DNA of 64,000 nucleotides from Inia geoffrensis. Taxonomy: Eukaryota > Chordata > Mammalia > Artiodactyla > Iniidae. Shown piece after piece: positions 1 through 11,502 of this stretch. The notes under the pieces were generated by a model. That model worked only from the letters and a program-made list of their open reading frames with translations. It had not been told where the DNA came from and searched no databases. The first letter of the stretch is position 1, and each line of letters begins with the position of its first letter. Location: NCBI GenBank assembly GCA_036417435.1, contig CM070913.1:3648680-3712679 (forward strand), in the 5' to 3' direction. Made by a program: the position numbers and the translations under genes.

Positions 1-157
1 GTTGCGGAGCACAGGCTCCGGACGCGCAGGCTCAGCGGCCATGGCTCACGGGCCCAGCCGCTCCGCGGCACGTGGGATCTTCCCGGACCGGGGCACGAAC
101 CCGTGTCCCCTGCATCGGCAGGCGGACTCCCAACCACTGCACCACCAGGGAAGCCCC
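1..157 (-). repeat. Cetacean tRNA-derived SINE, antisense, cut by window edge
   Basis: The reverse strand starts GGGGCTTCCCTGGTGG at 157 and runs through the tRNA-like head and the GGCTGGGCCCGTGAGCCATGG body. The tail side lies left of base 1. The Met-initiated frame over it is a by-product of the SINE. Confidence 0.92.
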
Positions 158-159
158 AA

Positions 160-1860
160 GGCATTTTTAAAAAGGAACAGACTTTATTTTTTAGAGCAGC
201 TTTAGATTTATAAAAATGCAGCAGAAAGTACAGAGAATTCCCATCGCCCTCTCTCACTGCTGAAAGCATCCCATATTAACGCGTTATACTTTTACAGCTG
301 ATGAGCCAGTATTGATATGTTACAGTTAATTAAAGTCCGTAGTTTACATTAGGGCCTCCTCTTGGTGCTATGGTGTTCAGTGAGTTTGCCACGTGCACAG
401 TGACCCGTGTCCATCACAACAGTATGATGCAGAGTATTTTCACTGTGCTGAAGATCTGTGCTCTGTTTCTTCCCCGCCACCGACCCCCCCCCCCACCCCG
501 CCAGCCCACTCCATCCTGGGCAGCCACGGGTCTGTCTCTTTAGTGTCTCCACAGTTTTGTCTTTTCCCGAGTGTCACCTAGTGGGAATCACACAGTGCGC
601 AGCCTTTTCGGATTGGTTTCTTTTGCTTAGTTATAGACATTTTTAAAGTTCCTTCTCTCTTCATGGCTCGATAGGTCATTTCGTTTTATTGCTGGATAAT
701 TCTCCATTGTCTGGCTTTACCACGGTTGATCTACTCACAGTTTGGTTGCTTCCAAGTTTTGGCAATTATGAATAAAGCTGCTGTAAACATCCACGTGTCA
801 GTTTTTGTGAGGACATAATTTTTCGGTTCATTTGGGCAAATACCAAGGAGTGTGATTGCTGGATCATATAGTTAGATTATGTTTAACCTTGTTAGAAACC
901 ACCAAACTGTCGTCTTGCGATGGCTGCACCATTTTGCGTTCCCACCAACAGCGAATGAGCGTTGCTGTTGCTCCGCGTCCTCATGGGCATTTGGTGTTGT
1001 CAGAGTTCTGGAGTTTGGCTCTTCTATTAGAATGGCCAAACTAATAGGGGTGTGGTGGTATCTCATTGTTGACTTACCTTCTATTTCCCTGATGATGTGA
1101 TGTGGAGCATTTTTCAGGTGCTTATTTGTCATTTGTGTATTGGGCGAGGTATCTGTTCACACTTCTTGCCCATTTTTTTAATTGGGTTGTTTGTTTTCTT
1201 ATTGTTGAGTTTTGAGAGCTCTTTGTGTTTTTTAGAAACAAGTCCTTTATCAGGTATGTGTTTTGAAAATATTTTCTCCCAGTTTGCGGCTCCTCTCTTT
1301 TTTTTTTTTTTCCATTCTCTGTGTCTTTCATGGAACAGACGCTTTTATCCCAATAAAGTCCCGTTTATGCGTTCTTCCTCTCCGGGATCGTGGTTTCGTG
1401 TTGGATTAAAAACTTGCTGCCAACCCAGGGTCACCTAGGTTTTCTGCGCCGTCAGCGTCTAGGGGTTTTACAGTTCCACGTTTACATTTAGGTTTGTGGC
1501 CCCTTTTGACTTAGTTTTTTGACGGTTGTGAGGTCTGTGTCTGAATTCACCTTCTGCATGTGGACATCCAGCTGTTCCAGCACCGTCTGTTGAACAGACT
1601 GTCCTTTCACCATTGAATCACCTTTGCCCCTTTGTCAGAAAGATCGGTCGAGTATCTTTATGCGGGCCTGTTCTGAGCGCTCTGTTCTGTTCGGTGGCTG
1701 TGTCTCTGTCCCTTCACCACAACCTCACCGTGAGTCTTAAAGTTGGGGGCGCCGGTCCTCCGAGCGTGTTCTCCTCCGTCGGTATTTCACGGGCTATCCT
1801 GGGTCCTTTGGCTTTTCTGTGTAAACTTTAAAATCGGTTTGTTGACATCCACACAGTAAA
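160..1860 (-). repeat. Old L1M fragment, antisense (ORF2 3' part and 3' UTR)
   Basis: The left end (AATAAAGTCTG on the reverse strand, ~180) looks like an L1M 3' end. The rest matches the antisense of the L1 ORF2 C-terminal region, for example ggctgcaccatttt and gcgttcccaccaacag near 923-950, and the hinge near ccagctgttccagcaccgtc. Heavily diverged, with no usable frame. It is unusually CpG-rich for an old L1. The right boundary is approximate. Confidence 0.75.
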
Positions 1861-2077
1861 ACGTTTTCTTATACTAAAGGGAATAACTTGGTCTGCTATA
1901 TGTACCACATGATGATTTTTAGCCTTTTATACTTTAAGACATTGTTTCTTGTTCTTCAGAATCACAGGGTTTGGGGCTTTGGCAGGGGGGGAGTTGCTAA
2001 TCTTTATGAACTCAGGGATTAGTTTTTAAGCATTTTTACTGGTCATCTGGATTAAAAAAAATTCTCAGTGAATTTTT

Positions 2078-2282
2078 TTTTTTTTTTTTTTGCGGTACGC
2101 GGGCCTCTCACTGCTGTGGCCTCTCCCGTTGCGGAGCACAGGCTCAGGACGCGCAGGCTCAGCGGCCATGGCTCACGGGCCCAGCCGCTCCGCGGCATGT
2201 GGGATCTTCCCGGACCGGGGCACGAACCCGCGTCCCCTGCATCGGCAGGCGGACTCTCAACCACTGCGCCACCAGGGAAGCC
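2078..2282 (-). repeat. Cetacean SINE, antisense, with target duplication
   Basis: Poly(T) is followed by gcggtacgcgggcctctcac and ends in accagggaagcc. The flanking direct repeat ctcagtgaattttt occurs at 2064-2077 and 2283-2296. Long pure tail and low divergence suggest a fairly recent insertion. Confidence 0.93.
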
Positions 2283-2296
2283 CTCAGTGAATTTTT

Positions 2297-2559
2297 AAAA
2301 TAAAATTTCAATTTAACGTCCAGTTTCTAGTGAATTGCCAAAACACAACTTGCTTGAAAGGGAATACTGTCCGTCCACAAGCTCCCGTGTTTATAACATG
2401 GAAAATACCATGGATACCCTACGTGATTCTGCGTTTTCCAAATTTCAAAGTTTCAAGTTTAAAATTTTTAAAGTTCCTTTCATGTAACTTGGTCGATTTT
2501 CCAGAGTAGACCTGTCCCAAATTTGCATGAAACAGGGTAGCCAGCGGGCCCTGCAGCCT
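2297..2559. other. Unassigned intron sequence
   Basis: AT-rich single-copy-looking sequence between the SINE and the CpG island. No recognised feature. Confidence 0.5.
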
Positions 2560-4060
2560 CTGGCGCTCTGGAGCGGAGTGGCCCAGAGCCAGGGGAGCTG
2601 CCCACGGCACGGCGTCTTCCCCAGCCGCGCGGGCGCCTTGCCTCTTCCCTCCCTCTGCCCGGCCCCCCTTCCTCCTACTGACGCTGCCCCGGGGAGCGCA
2701 CAGCCCTCCGCCTGGCCCCCGTCAGCCCCTGCCCAGCCTCCCCTCAGCTGGCCTGCGTCCCCGCGTCTCCTGGACACGGCTCCCTCCTCGCGGGAGAGGG
2801 CCGGTCCCTAACCCAGCGCCCAGAGGCACTTCAGGGTCCCGGCTCTCCCTCGCCCTGCCCGTCTCCTCTCCGTCGCCTGACAAGTGCTCCCGACGGGGCC
2901 CGCGCCCACCTACCCGTGTCCTTGCATCCGCCAGGCGCTCGGGGCCTGAGCGCGCTCCACGCGGCAGAAGTGGAGCACGTGCCGGTGGCGGCCCTCCGGC
3001 GGCTGTTTGCTGGCAGCGAGGCCGGTTTGCGGCCGGTCAGCCGGCCCTCGGACCCAGGACGGCCCCCAGGAGCCCCCTCGCGCCACGAACGTGTGTCACG
3101 CGGGCGCGCTGAGCGGCCTTGTCGCCCGTGAGGAAGGACCGCGGAGCGGTCGGCCTGCCCTCCCCCCCGCTGGACCTGTGCCGAGGAGGGAGACGCGCTC
3201 GGGAAGCGGGCAGTCTGTCTCCCCTCCTGCCGAGGGCGTCTGGAAACAGGTGGGGGAGGGAACGTGGTTCCACGTGCGTGGAAAGGTGAAACGGGAGGGG
3301 GCGGTGGCCGTGCGCCCAGAAAACGGGGGCCTCCCTTCATGGTTTCCTTCGTGGAAAACGTAAGATTGAACACGTTGCGGGGTAAAGAAGCCGTGACCGT
3401 GTTGCTCCTGCGGAAAAGGTATTCCAGGAACCAAAGCCGGGATCTTAGGAGTGGGACATTCTAGACACCATGTTTCGTTTTTGAGGTACCGGTCCCCGTG
3501 CGAAGGCTTCTGTGTGAAACCACCTGAGCCGCAGGGCTGCCCCGCCGGCGTCGGCACCGGGCGTCTGGCCGGAGCTTTGCCGCGCTGCTTAGGACGCGGG
3601 AGGACGGAGGGAAGCTGCCTGGGACCTGGGCGCGGGGCCGCTGGCCACGGGACTCGGGGTGAAGCCAGGGCGCCCCGCCTTCTCGTGAGGGCGTCGGCTC
3701 CTTCCCCCTTGAGCCGCCTGCTCTGATGCCGCCGCCGCCGAGACTCCTTTGCCTTTCCGTTCCAACCGCTGTTTGCCGGCCTCGCGCCGGCCCCCTCGTC
3801 GTTCAGAAGCAGCCGTGAACCCCGTGCATCACCTGAGGCTCTCGGGCTGCGTCCCAGGCCAGGGACGGAACCTGCCTGGCACAAGTCCCAGCGTCAACCT
3901 GCCTGAAAAGCAGGTCCCCAGGACCCCGAACGCGCTCACCCGGGGTCGTGTCCGGACCGCCTCACCTCTCGCTGCGAGTCCCCGCCAGCCACACCTGAGG
4001 AAGGAGGACAGGAGCCCCTGAGCCTGGAGGGAACGTCGACGGCTGACTGCATGTGCCAGC
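2560..4060. promoter_or_regulatory. Intronic CpG island
   Basis: GC-rich, CpG-dense block inside the PARD6G intron. Counting by eye gives about 38 CpGs in 2881-3180 alone, far above the genomic background. It is not part of a recognised SINE or L1. Long open frames on both strands here are explained by low stop-codon frequency in GC-rich DNA; none resembles a known protein. It could be an internal or antisense promoter, a lncRNA start or a subtelomeric GC-rich patch. Confidence 0.75.
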
Positions 4061-4373
4061 CTGGCCAGGCCACAGGGCCCAGAGGGTGGGCATCTCGGAG
4101 CGTTTCCGGAAAAGGTGAGCATTCGAGTCAATAGACTGAGTGAAGTAGGGTGGGCTTCATTCAGTCCTCTGAGGCCTGGATGGAACAAAACGGTGGAGGA
4201 AGGGAGAATTCTCCCTCTTTCTGCTTGGCTGGGGCATCGTCCTCTTTGCCCTTTGACATCAGTGCGCCTGGGTCACCGCTGGCTCACCTGGGTCTCCAGC
4301 TTGCAGACAGCAGATGGTGCGACTTCTCAGTCTCCATAATTGCCTGAGCCACTATATAATAAATTGCTGTCTG

Positions 4374-4417
<44 letters not shown>

Positions 4418-7400
4418 TGGTTCCGTTTCCCTGGGGAACCCTGACCAACGTTTCAGGGATCTGAGACGCCTCCCTCCCAGAGAGGGGATCTGTGCTAGAC
4501 AAAGCAGAGGACAGGGTCACCCCTACCCGATTCTCGCCAGCGTCCTCTCCCAGCCCCCGGGAATGTGGGGAAGGTTCCACTCAGGACCCGCCTCCCCCAG
4601 GCCTTTCTGGACCCCGTCCCACCCTCCAGGGTACACTTCTCAGGGCCCCTGGACCCAGGCTTACTGCCCTGTCCCCAGGTCCCCGTGTCTTTGTGCTTCC
4701 ATGCGTGTTCATACGTGTTTCCCAGTAGACAGGGCGCTCCCAGGATGGGAACCACACAACAGAATGTCCTCTGCTCCTTGACACCCACAAGGCCCACGAG
4801 GTCCCCAGCTGCTCACTTTGGACACAGGGTCTTTGCTGGTAGGAACGAGCACCCGGTATGGTACCCGGTATGGTACCTTGGTCCCCTTTAGATTTGCTGA
4901 CACTCCTTTGGAGGCACCGCTAAATAAACCAGGGCAGCTGGGCACACAGGGTAGGGTCAGCATGGAGTGTCAGTTTTCAGCCAGCACGATCAGGGTCAGA
5001 TGTTGGGCCTTCCAGTGTTTGTGTTCAGAAGCTCCTCAAAGGAAGGAGGCCAAGTGGTAAGAGAGGGGACCGGGTCAGCCTCCAGGCTCCAGCCCCACCA
5101 GCTAACCCCCTTCCCGCTTCCCCTGCCATCCTCAGAGGTGAGCAGGCCTCCTCGCCAGCAGATGGAGAAAGGCAAGAAGGTGCTGCAGCCGGGACCCGGT
5201 CTGGCTAACAGTGTGATCAGGACCCACGAGGCGGCCGCCCCCTCTGGCCGTGGGCCTGCAGCCCTGACCTCACACTCCTGGTCTGCTTCTCGGAGGTCAC
5301 CAAGAAGATGGGAGCAGGCTTGTAAATCATCACATGTGGCTGCAAGAAGCAGGAATGGGCTGAAATAAGCAAGTTTACCCCCACTTGTCTGATGATCTCT
5401 ACTGAGGACATGTAGCAGAAAATGGAAAATACTGTTTTGTTTGTAAATAATAAGCCGCCACTGAGCAGCTGTTTTCTCATCTGGCAGCTAATTAAACCTC
5501 ATGGTGGAAGCGTGGTTCCAGGCCCTGCTGCCCTGACCAGGGAAATTGTAATTAATTGCTTACGATAAACATATTGAACTCCTTGGATTCTAAAGGAGGG
5601 GGTGGTATGTGTAGGTATGTGGCTTCAGTTTGATAACACCGAGATTCAGTTTCAAACATTCATCTGGTTCAGCGTGAGAATTTTATCATCTGAAGCAGAT
5701 TAACAATCTTAATGCTGAAAAACTAGTGTATAACAATAACATGTTCACGGGAAAGTGTCAAAACAAAAACTGTGTCAAAAATGTCAGGGTCATTAAGGAA
5801 GTAACCATACCCGGCTGATACGCTTGCCGGATGGAATTAACAGCGATTTGAACAAAAAACCTGTGGCGTATTATTTGAAAGTAAGGGGCTGCTTTTTCTT
5901 ACAGGAACTTTCTGACTTATGGTTAGGCAAATATGAGAAATACTTAACAGCAAACGGGAAAATCTCCCATTTCCTGAACTACGTTTTCATCAGTGACTGA
6001 GCACGCCAGCTACGACTTCCAGCCCTGAAAACACTAATAATTCACCCATGCTGAGAGGGTGCAGCTCTGAGGCCTTTCTGCCAGCTCTCCGCCCTTCTCA
6101 AAAATATCTAATTCCAGAACATTCCACCGAGCTGAGGAGTCCTCCTCATGCCTGCAGGCTGGGGAGGCAGGTCAGATCAGCAGGGGCATCCGTCCAGCAC
6201 ACAGGTGCCCCGGGCTGTGTTGCCTCCGTGGGTTATCCAGGGCATGGGGCCAGGACTGCTGCGGAAAGACCTCTCAGTCGCGCTCCTGGGCTTGTTTTGC
6301 TTGGGTGGGCGCCACTGGGTGGACCGGCACAGCGGTGATGCTTGGCAGCGTGTGGCCTAGTGCCCCCCTGGCCGTACGGCCTCAGGTAGTGAGGCTGTGT
6401 TGCGTGGGCAGCATTGCAGGCGGGGCTGCCTTCATTTCAGAAGGAAAAATACAAGCGGAAGAGTCACAGCATTTGTTTCCACGTCCAGATGGTGACAGGG
6501 GTAGCTTTTTCACTCAGGAAGTAAGTAGCAATGATAAATGATGGTTTCTGGCAACTTCCTAGAGGTTAGTCATTCAACAGCATTGAAAACATTTATCAAT
6601 GTGAAGTTGGCTGGGATTTTTATATTGTTGTCTGTGGGCCAGCGAGGCCCCCTCATACCTGCCCTCTCTGTTAGGGTCCGGGGAGGCCCAGGACCAATGG
6701 TTCTGTGCTCTGACGCTGAACAACACTCACACACGACACTAGTGGGGACAGTACGGACCCTTCAAAAAACACTCCGACAGGAAAGTGAAAAGCTGGAGCC
6801 CTCTGGACCAGAAGAGGACACGTCATGGAGGGGATGCCCTTGGAGTCTGAAGGGTTTGGGTTCCAGAGGAGGGGGGACGTGCGTTTGCTCTAGTTTGGAC
6901 TTGGCATGACGGTGGGGTGAACATGTCAAGAGCATGTAAGGCAGGTAGGGAGGAGAGCTGTGGAGGACACGCTCAGGCAGCTGAGCGCGGGGCGGGGGGG
7001 GCGATGGTGCGTGAGCCCCAGCAGGCCTGGAGCGCACATGGGGACACGGCCCAGGGCAAGGGCCGAAGGGGAGGGGGCCAGGACCACAGGATGAGAGCAC
7101 CCCCATCAGACTGTGAACAGACTCAGCTCCTCATGTCATGGATTTTCTCTGTTGTTTTCAGGCTTGTTGAGTCACTTCTTCTCTTTATCCCTTCCTTCCT
7201 TCCGTCCGTCCGTCCCTTGGGCTTGTTGTGCTCTTTGTCTAGGTGTGGGCCCTGACTGCTGATCAGAGGCTGCTGCCCTTGTCTGACGTGTTCTGGGTGC
7301 CCCTCCCGTCCCTGCACCCCGCACTCCTCTCCCCCCAGGCCATCCCAGCCGCCCCGTCTCATGTGCTTGGACGGCTGCGCTTCGTTTGCACTCCAGCCAG

Positions 7401-8489
7401 TGCCGGGTTTTCTCCTTAGAGACGGCCGGTTTACCTGTGGATTATTTCCCCAGCGTTTGGAGACCCTCCCGTGGCCTCCCCGGTGCTGATCTCTGCTTTG
7501 ATCGCACACTCGGTGTGACTCCAGGTGTGAAGAGGTTGTTGAGGTCGGGGCGCGGCTGTCCCGGCACGAAGCCCTTGGGCGCTTGGAAGAGTGGGTGTCC
7601 CCCCGTGGGCTGTCCCCAGAGGCTGTCCTGCTGGGTCCTGTGCTGGGTCAGGAGGGTTGAGGGCGAGTCTCCAGCTGTGACGGGAGTTGTCGGTTCCTCC
7701 TGCAGCTCTCCTAGGGCGTTTTGATCGGTTTTCGTTCTGTTGGTTTGCTCCGCCTCGCTGCGGACCCGCCGGGGCACTTGGGGCTTCCCGGGTGGACTGT
7801 CTTACGTGTGGCCCATCTGTCCCTCTGCCCGAGGTGTACGTTACCTATCAGCGCAGCTTCCGCCTTCCTCTGACTTATGTCTGAGTGGCTCCTCCGTCCT
7901 TTTAACCCGCCTACATTAGTACATTGGATTGGACTTGCGGCTGACCCTGGGCGGGTCCTGTTCTGACGCCCCCGCCCAGGGTGGACGTCCAGCCTCCGGG
8001 CTCGGCCTTCACCGACCTGCGGGGGCTTCTCCGGCCGGGGTGGGGGGGGGGGCGTCCTCCCTCCGCCTTTGCTGTCGGATGCGGATAAAGCGGCGTTTTT
8101 CGCTGTTGGATTTGGACTGGGAAGAGAGTCCTAAAAGTGCTGTCTCTTCAGGCTGCCCCTTCCTGGTGCTTCGGGTGGAAAGAGCGGTTTTGCTGGGCTT
8201 CGGGGTCTGTGCACACTGGCGTCTCAGGCTGCGGCCTTGGAAACAGAAAACCCAGACACTGGACAGCAAGCGGTCCCTGGGGCCACCCAGCCTGGGGACG
8301 CGGGGAAGGGAGCCTGGGGGAATGGGGGGGGCGGGGGGCTGGAAGGCCAGCAGCTCTGATGGCATCACAGCGCAGGTCCTGAGTCCGGGGAGAGGATGCT
8401 CTGAGCGGCAGCATCCGGTCCTCCACAGGCTCTGCCCCCACCCCCCGCCCCCTCACCGCACCCCAAATCTTTCACACTTGGAATTGCCC
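4061..8489. other. Mostly unassigned PARD6G intron sequence
   Basis: Mixed GC sequence with no recognisable exon. It includes a degraded interspersed repeat at ~4320-4470 around a CA microsatellite, a short direct duplication at 4854-4877 (two copies of ccggtatggtac), an AT-rich block at ~5440-6010 with homeobox-type TAATTA sites, a CTTCC/CCGT run at 7190-7216 and GC-rich DNA at ~7930-8470. Open frames here show no family resemblance. Confidence 0.5.
4379..4415. repeat. (CA)n microsatellite
   Basis: About 18 uninterrupted AC dinucleotides, set within an older repeat-like sequence (ataataaat upstream, ggttccgtttccctgggga downstream). Confidence 0.97.
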
Positions 8490-9695
8490 AGGATGTGCAT
8501 GAGGGATATTGGTCTGTAGTTTTCTTTCCTCTTAGTGTGTTTGTCTGGCTTTGTCAGGGTTATGCAGTCCTCCTAGAATGAGGTGGAAAGGTTCCCTCCT
8601 CTTGAATTTTGGGAGAAGTTTGAGAAGGATTGGGTATTAGTTCTTCTTTAAATGTGTGGTAGAATTCACCAGTGAAAACGTCAAGTCCAGGGCCTTTCCT
8701 TGTGGGAAGAATTTGGACTCTACTGGTGTCAAATCTCTCAGGTTGTCCACCGCTTCACCGTTTAGTCTGGGTAGGTTTTGTGCTTCTAGGAATTTGTCCG
8801 TTTCATCTAGGTTTTCCAATTTGTTGGTGTGCAGTTATTCATAGTACTCTCTTAAAATCCTTTTTTTTATTTTCCTGTGGAAATGGCTGTACTGCCCCGC
8901 AGTCGTTTCTGATTTGAATAATTTGAATCTTCTTTTTTCCTAGTTCATCTAGCAAAGGGTTTGTCAATTTTGTTAACCTTTTTGAAGAACAATTTTTTTG
9001 TTTTACTGATTTTTCTCTGTTGTTTTTCTGTTCTCTATTTCATTTATCTCTGCTCTAATCTTTATTATTTCCTTCCTTCTGCTAGCTTTGGGTTTATTTT
9101 GGCCTTATTCTTCTGGTTCCTCAAGTTGTAAAATTAGGTTGTAGATTTGAGATCTCTCGGTTTTTAATGCAAGCATATAACTATGAATTTTCCCCTTAGC
9201 ACTGCCTTTGCTGTGACCCTTAAGTTTTGGTATGTTGTGTTTTCATTTTTATTCATCTCTAAGTATTTTCTAATTTCCCATGTGATTTCTTCTTTGATCC
9301 ATTTCTTGTTTAAAACTGTGCTGTTTAGGTACACATTTTTGTGAATTTTTCAGTTTTCTTTACGTTACTGATTTCTAACTTCATCCTCTTGTTATCAGAG
9401 AAGATAATTTCTGTGATATCTATCTTATTCAATCTACTGAGAATTAATTTGTGGCCTAGTATATGGTCTATCCTGGAAAAAGTCCCGTGTGCACTTGAAA
9501 AGACTCTCTGTGCTGTTGGGTGGAGTGCTCTGTGTGTGTCTGTTAGATCTCATTGGTTTATTGTGTTACGTCCTCTATTTCCTTACTCCTGTCCAGTCAT
9601 TGTACCCACTTTCAGGAGTGGGGTACTGAAGTCCAACTGCTCCTGAGAACTGCCTCTTTCCCCCTTGAATTCTGTCAGCTTTTGCTTCATGTATA
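8490..9695 (-). repeat. Old L1M fragment, antisense (ORF2 endonuclease to RT region)
   Basis: The + strand carries the antisense of L1 ORF2, from ggatattggtctgtagtttt (8507) to gtcagcttttgcttc (~9680). Diverged and full of stops. It stops abruptly where the 3' end of L1-B begins, as expected if L1-B inserted into or beside it. Confidence 0.82.
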
Positions 9696-11250
9696 TGTAA
9701 ATATATTTTTTACACATGGTTGATTTACGAAATTATATTGGTTTCAGGTATACAACATAGTGATTCAAAATTTTTATAGGTTATACTCCGTTTAAAGTTA
9801 TTATAAAATACCGGATATTTTCCCTGTGTTTTACAATATATCCTTGTAGTTTCTTTATTTCATACATAGTCATTTGCGCCTCTTAATCGCCCTCCCATCT
9901 TGCCCCTCCTCCTCCTCACTGGTAACGACTAGTTCCCTACTCTGTAACTCTGTTTCTGTTTTGTTATATACATTAGTTTGTTTTATTCTTTAGATTCCAC
10001 ATAAAGTGAGAACACACAGTATTTGTCTTTCTCTGTCTGACTTATTTCACTAAGCATAATATTCTCTACATCCATTCATGTGGTTGCAAATGGCAAATTT
10101 TCATTGTTTTTGTGGCTCAGTAATATTCCATTGAATATACACACCACATCTTCTTTATCCATTCATCTGTTGACGGACACTTAGGTTGCTTCCATATTGT
10201 GACTATTGTAAATAATGCTGCAGTGAACACTGGGATGCACGTATCTTTTCAAGTTAATACTTTTGTTTTCTTCGGATATATGCCCAGGAGTTGAATTGCT
10301 GGATCACATGGTAGTTCTATTTTTAGTTTATTGAGGAGAATCCATAGTGTTTTGCTCAGTGGCTGCACCAATATACATTCCCACCGACAGTGGACACTGG
10401 TTCCCTTTTCTCCACATCCTCACCCAACATTTGTTATTTGCGATTTTTTTGACGATAGCCATTCTGACAAGTGTGAGGTGCTATCTTATCGTGGGTTTGA
10501 TTTGCATTTCTCTGATGATAAGTGATGTTGAGCATCTGTTCATGTGCCTGTTGGCCATCGGTATGTCTTCTTTGGAAAAATGCCTATTCAGGTCTAATGC
10601 CCATTTTTTAAAAGGTTTTTTATTGAGTTGTATGAACTGTTTATATATTTTGGATATTAACCCCTTATCAATCATATCATTTGCAAATATTTTCTCCTGT
10701 TCAGTAGGCTTTTTATTTTGTCAGTGGTTTTCTTTGCTGTGCAAAACCCTTGTAGTTTAATGATATCCCATTTCTTTGTTTTTGCTTTTCTTTCCTTTGC
10801 CTTAGGGGACAGATCCAAAACATTATTGCTACAATTTATGTCAAGGAGTGTTATACCTATGTTTTCTTCCAAGATTTTTATGGTTTCTGGTCTTGCATCT
10901 GGGTCTTTAATCCATTTTGAGTTTATTTTTTTATATAGTGTGAGAAAATGTTCTAGTTTCGTTCTTTTACACGTGTAGCTGTCCAGGTTTCCCAGCACCG
11001 CTTACTGAAGGGACTGTCTTTTCCCCATTGTGTATTCTTGCCTCCTTTGTCATAGATTAGGTGACCATAAGCATATGGGTTTATTTCTGAGCTGTTTATT
11101 CTGTTTCATTGCTCTGTGTGTCTGTTTTTGTGCCACTACCATTACTGTTTTGATGACTGTAGCTTATAATAGTCTGAAGTCAGGGAGCCTGATTCCTCCA
11201 GCTCTGTTCTTCCTCAAGATTGTTTTGGCTGTTCAGGGTCTTTCATGTTT

Positions 11251-11502
11251 ACACACACACACACACACGTGCACGCACACACGCACACACACAAATACAC
11301 ATACATACATATGTATTTGGCTGCACCAGGTCTTAGTTGCAGCACATGGGATCTTTAGTTGCAGCACGTGGGATCTTCAGTCGTGGCAGGCAGGATCTTA
11401 GTTGCGGCATGCATGCGGAATCTAGTTCCCTGACCAGGGATCAAACCCAGGCCCCCTGCATTGGCAGTGCAGTCTTACCCACTGGACCACCAGGGAGGTC
11501 CC
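11251..11502 (-). repeat. Older cetartiodactyl SINE with CA-rich tail, antisense, inside L1-B
   Basis: The reverse strand starts GGACCTCCCTGGTGGTCCAG and has the GGGTTTGATCCCTGG B-box region, then repeated GCAGCACGTGGGATC-type units and a (TG)n tail, seen as the CA run at 11251-11293 on the + strand. L1-B ORF2 resumes on both sides, so the SINE is younger than L1-B. Sequence divergence makes it one of the older SINE copies here. Confidence 0.85.

Noticed and set aside
2068..2298. Similar short proteins recurring at several sites (for example M-A-H-G-P-S-R-S-A-A)
   Set aside because: They are translations of the same SINE in antisense, not a gene family.
3096..3884. 262-codon open frame on the - strand across the CpG island
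   Set aside because: GC-rich DNA has few stops, long frames occur on both strands here, and the translation is Arg/Pro/Gly/Ser-rich with no domain.
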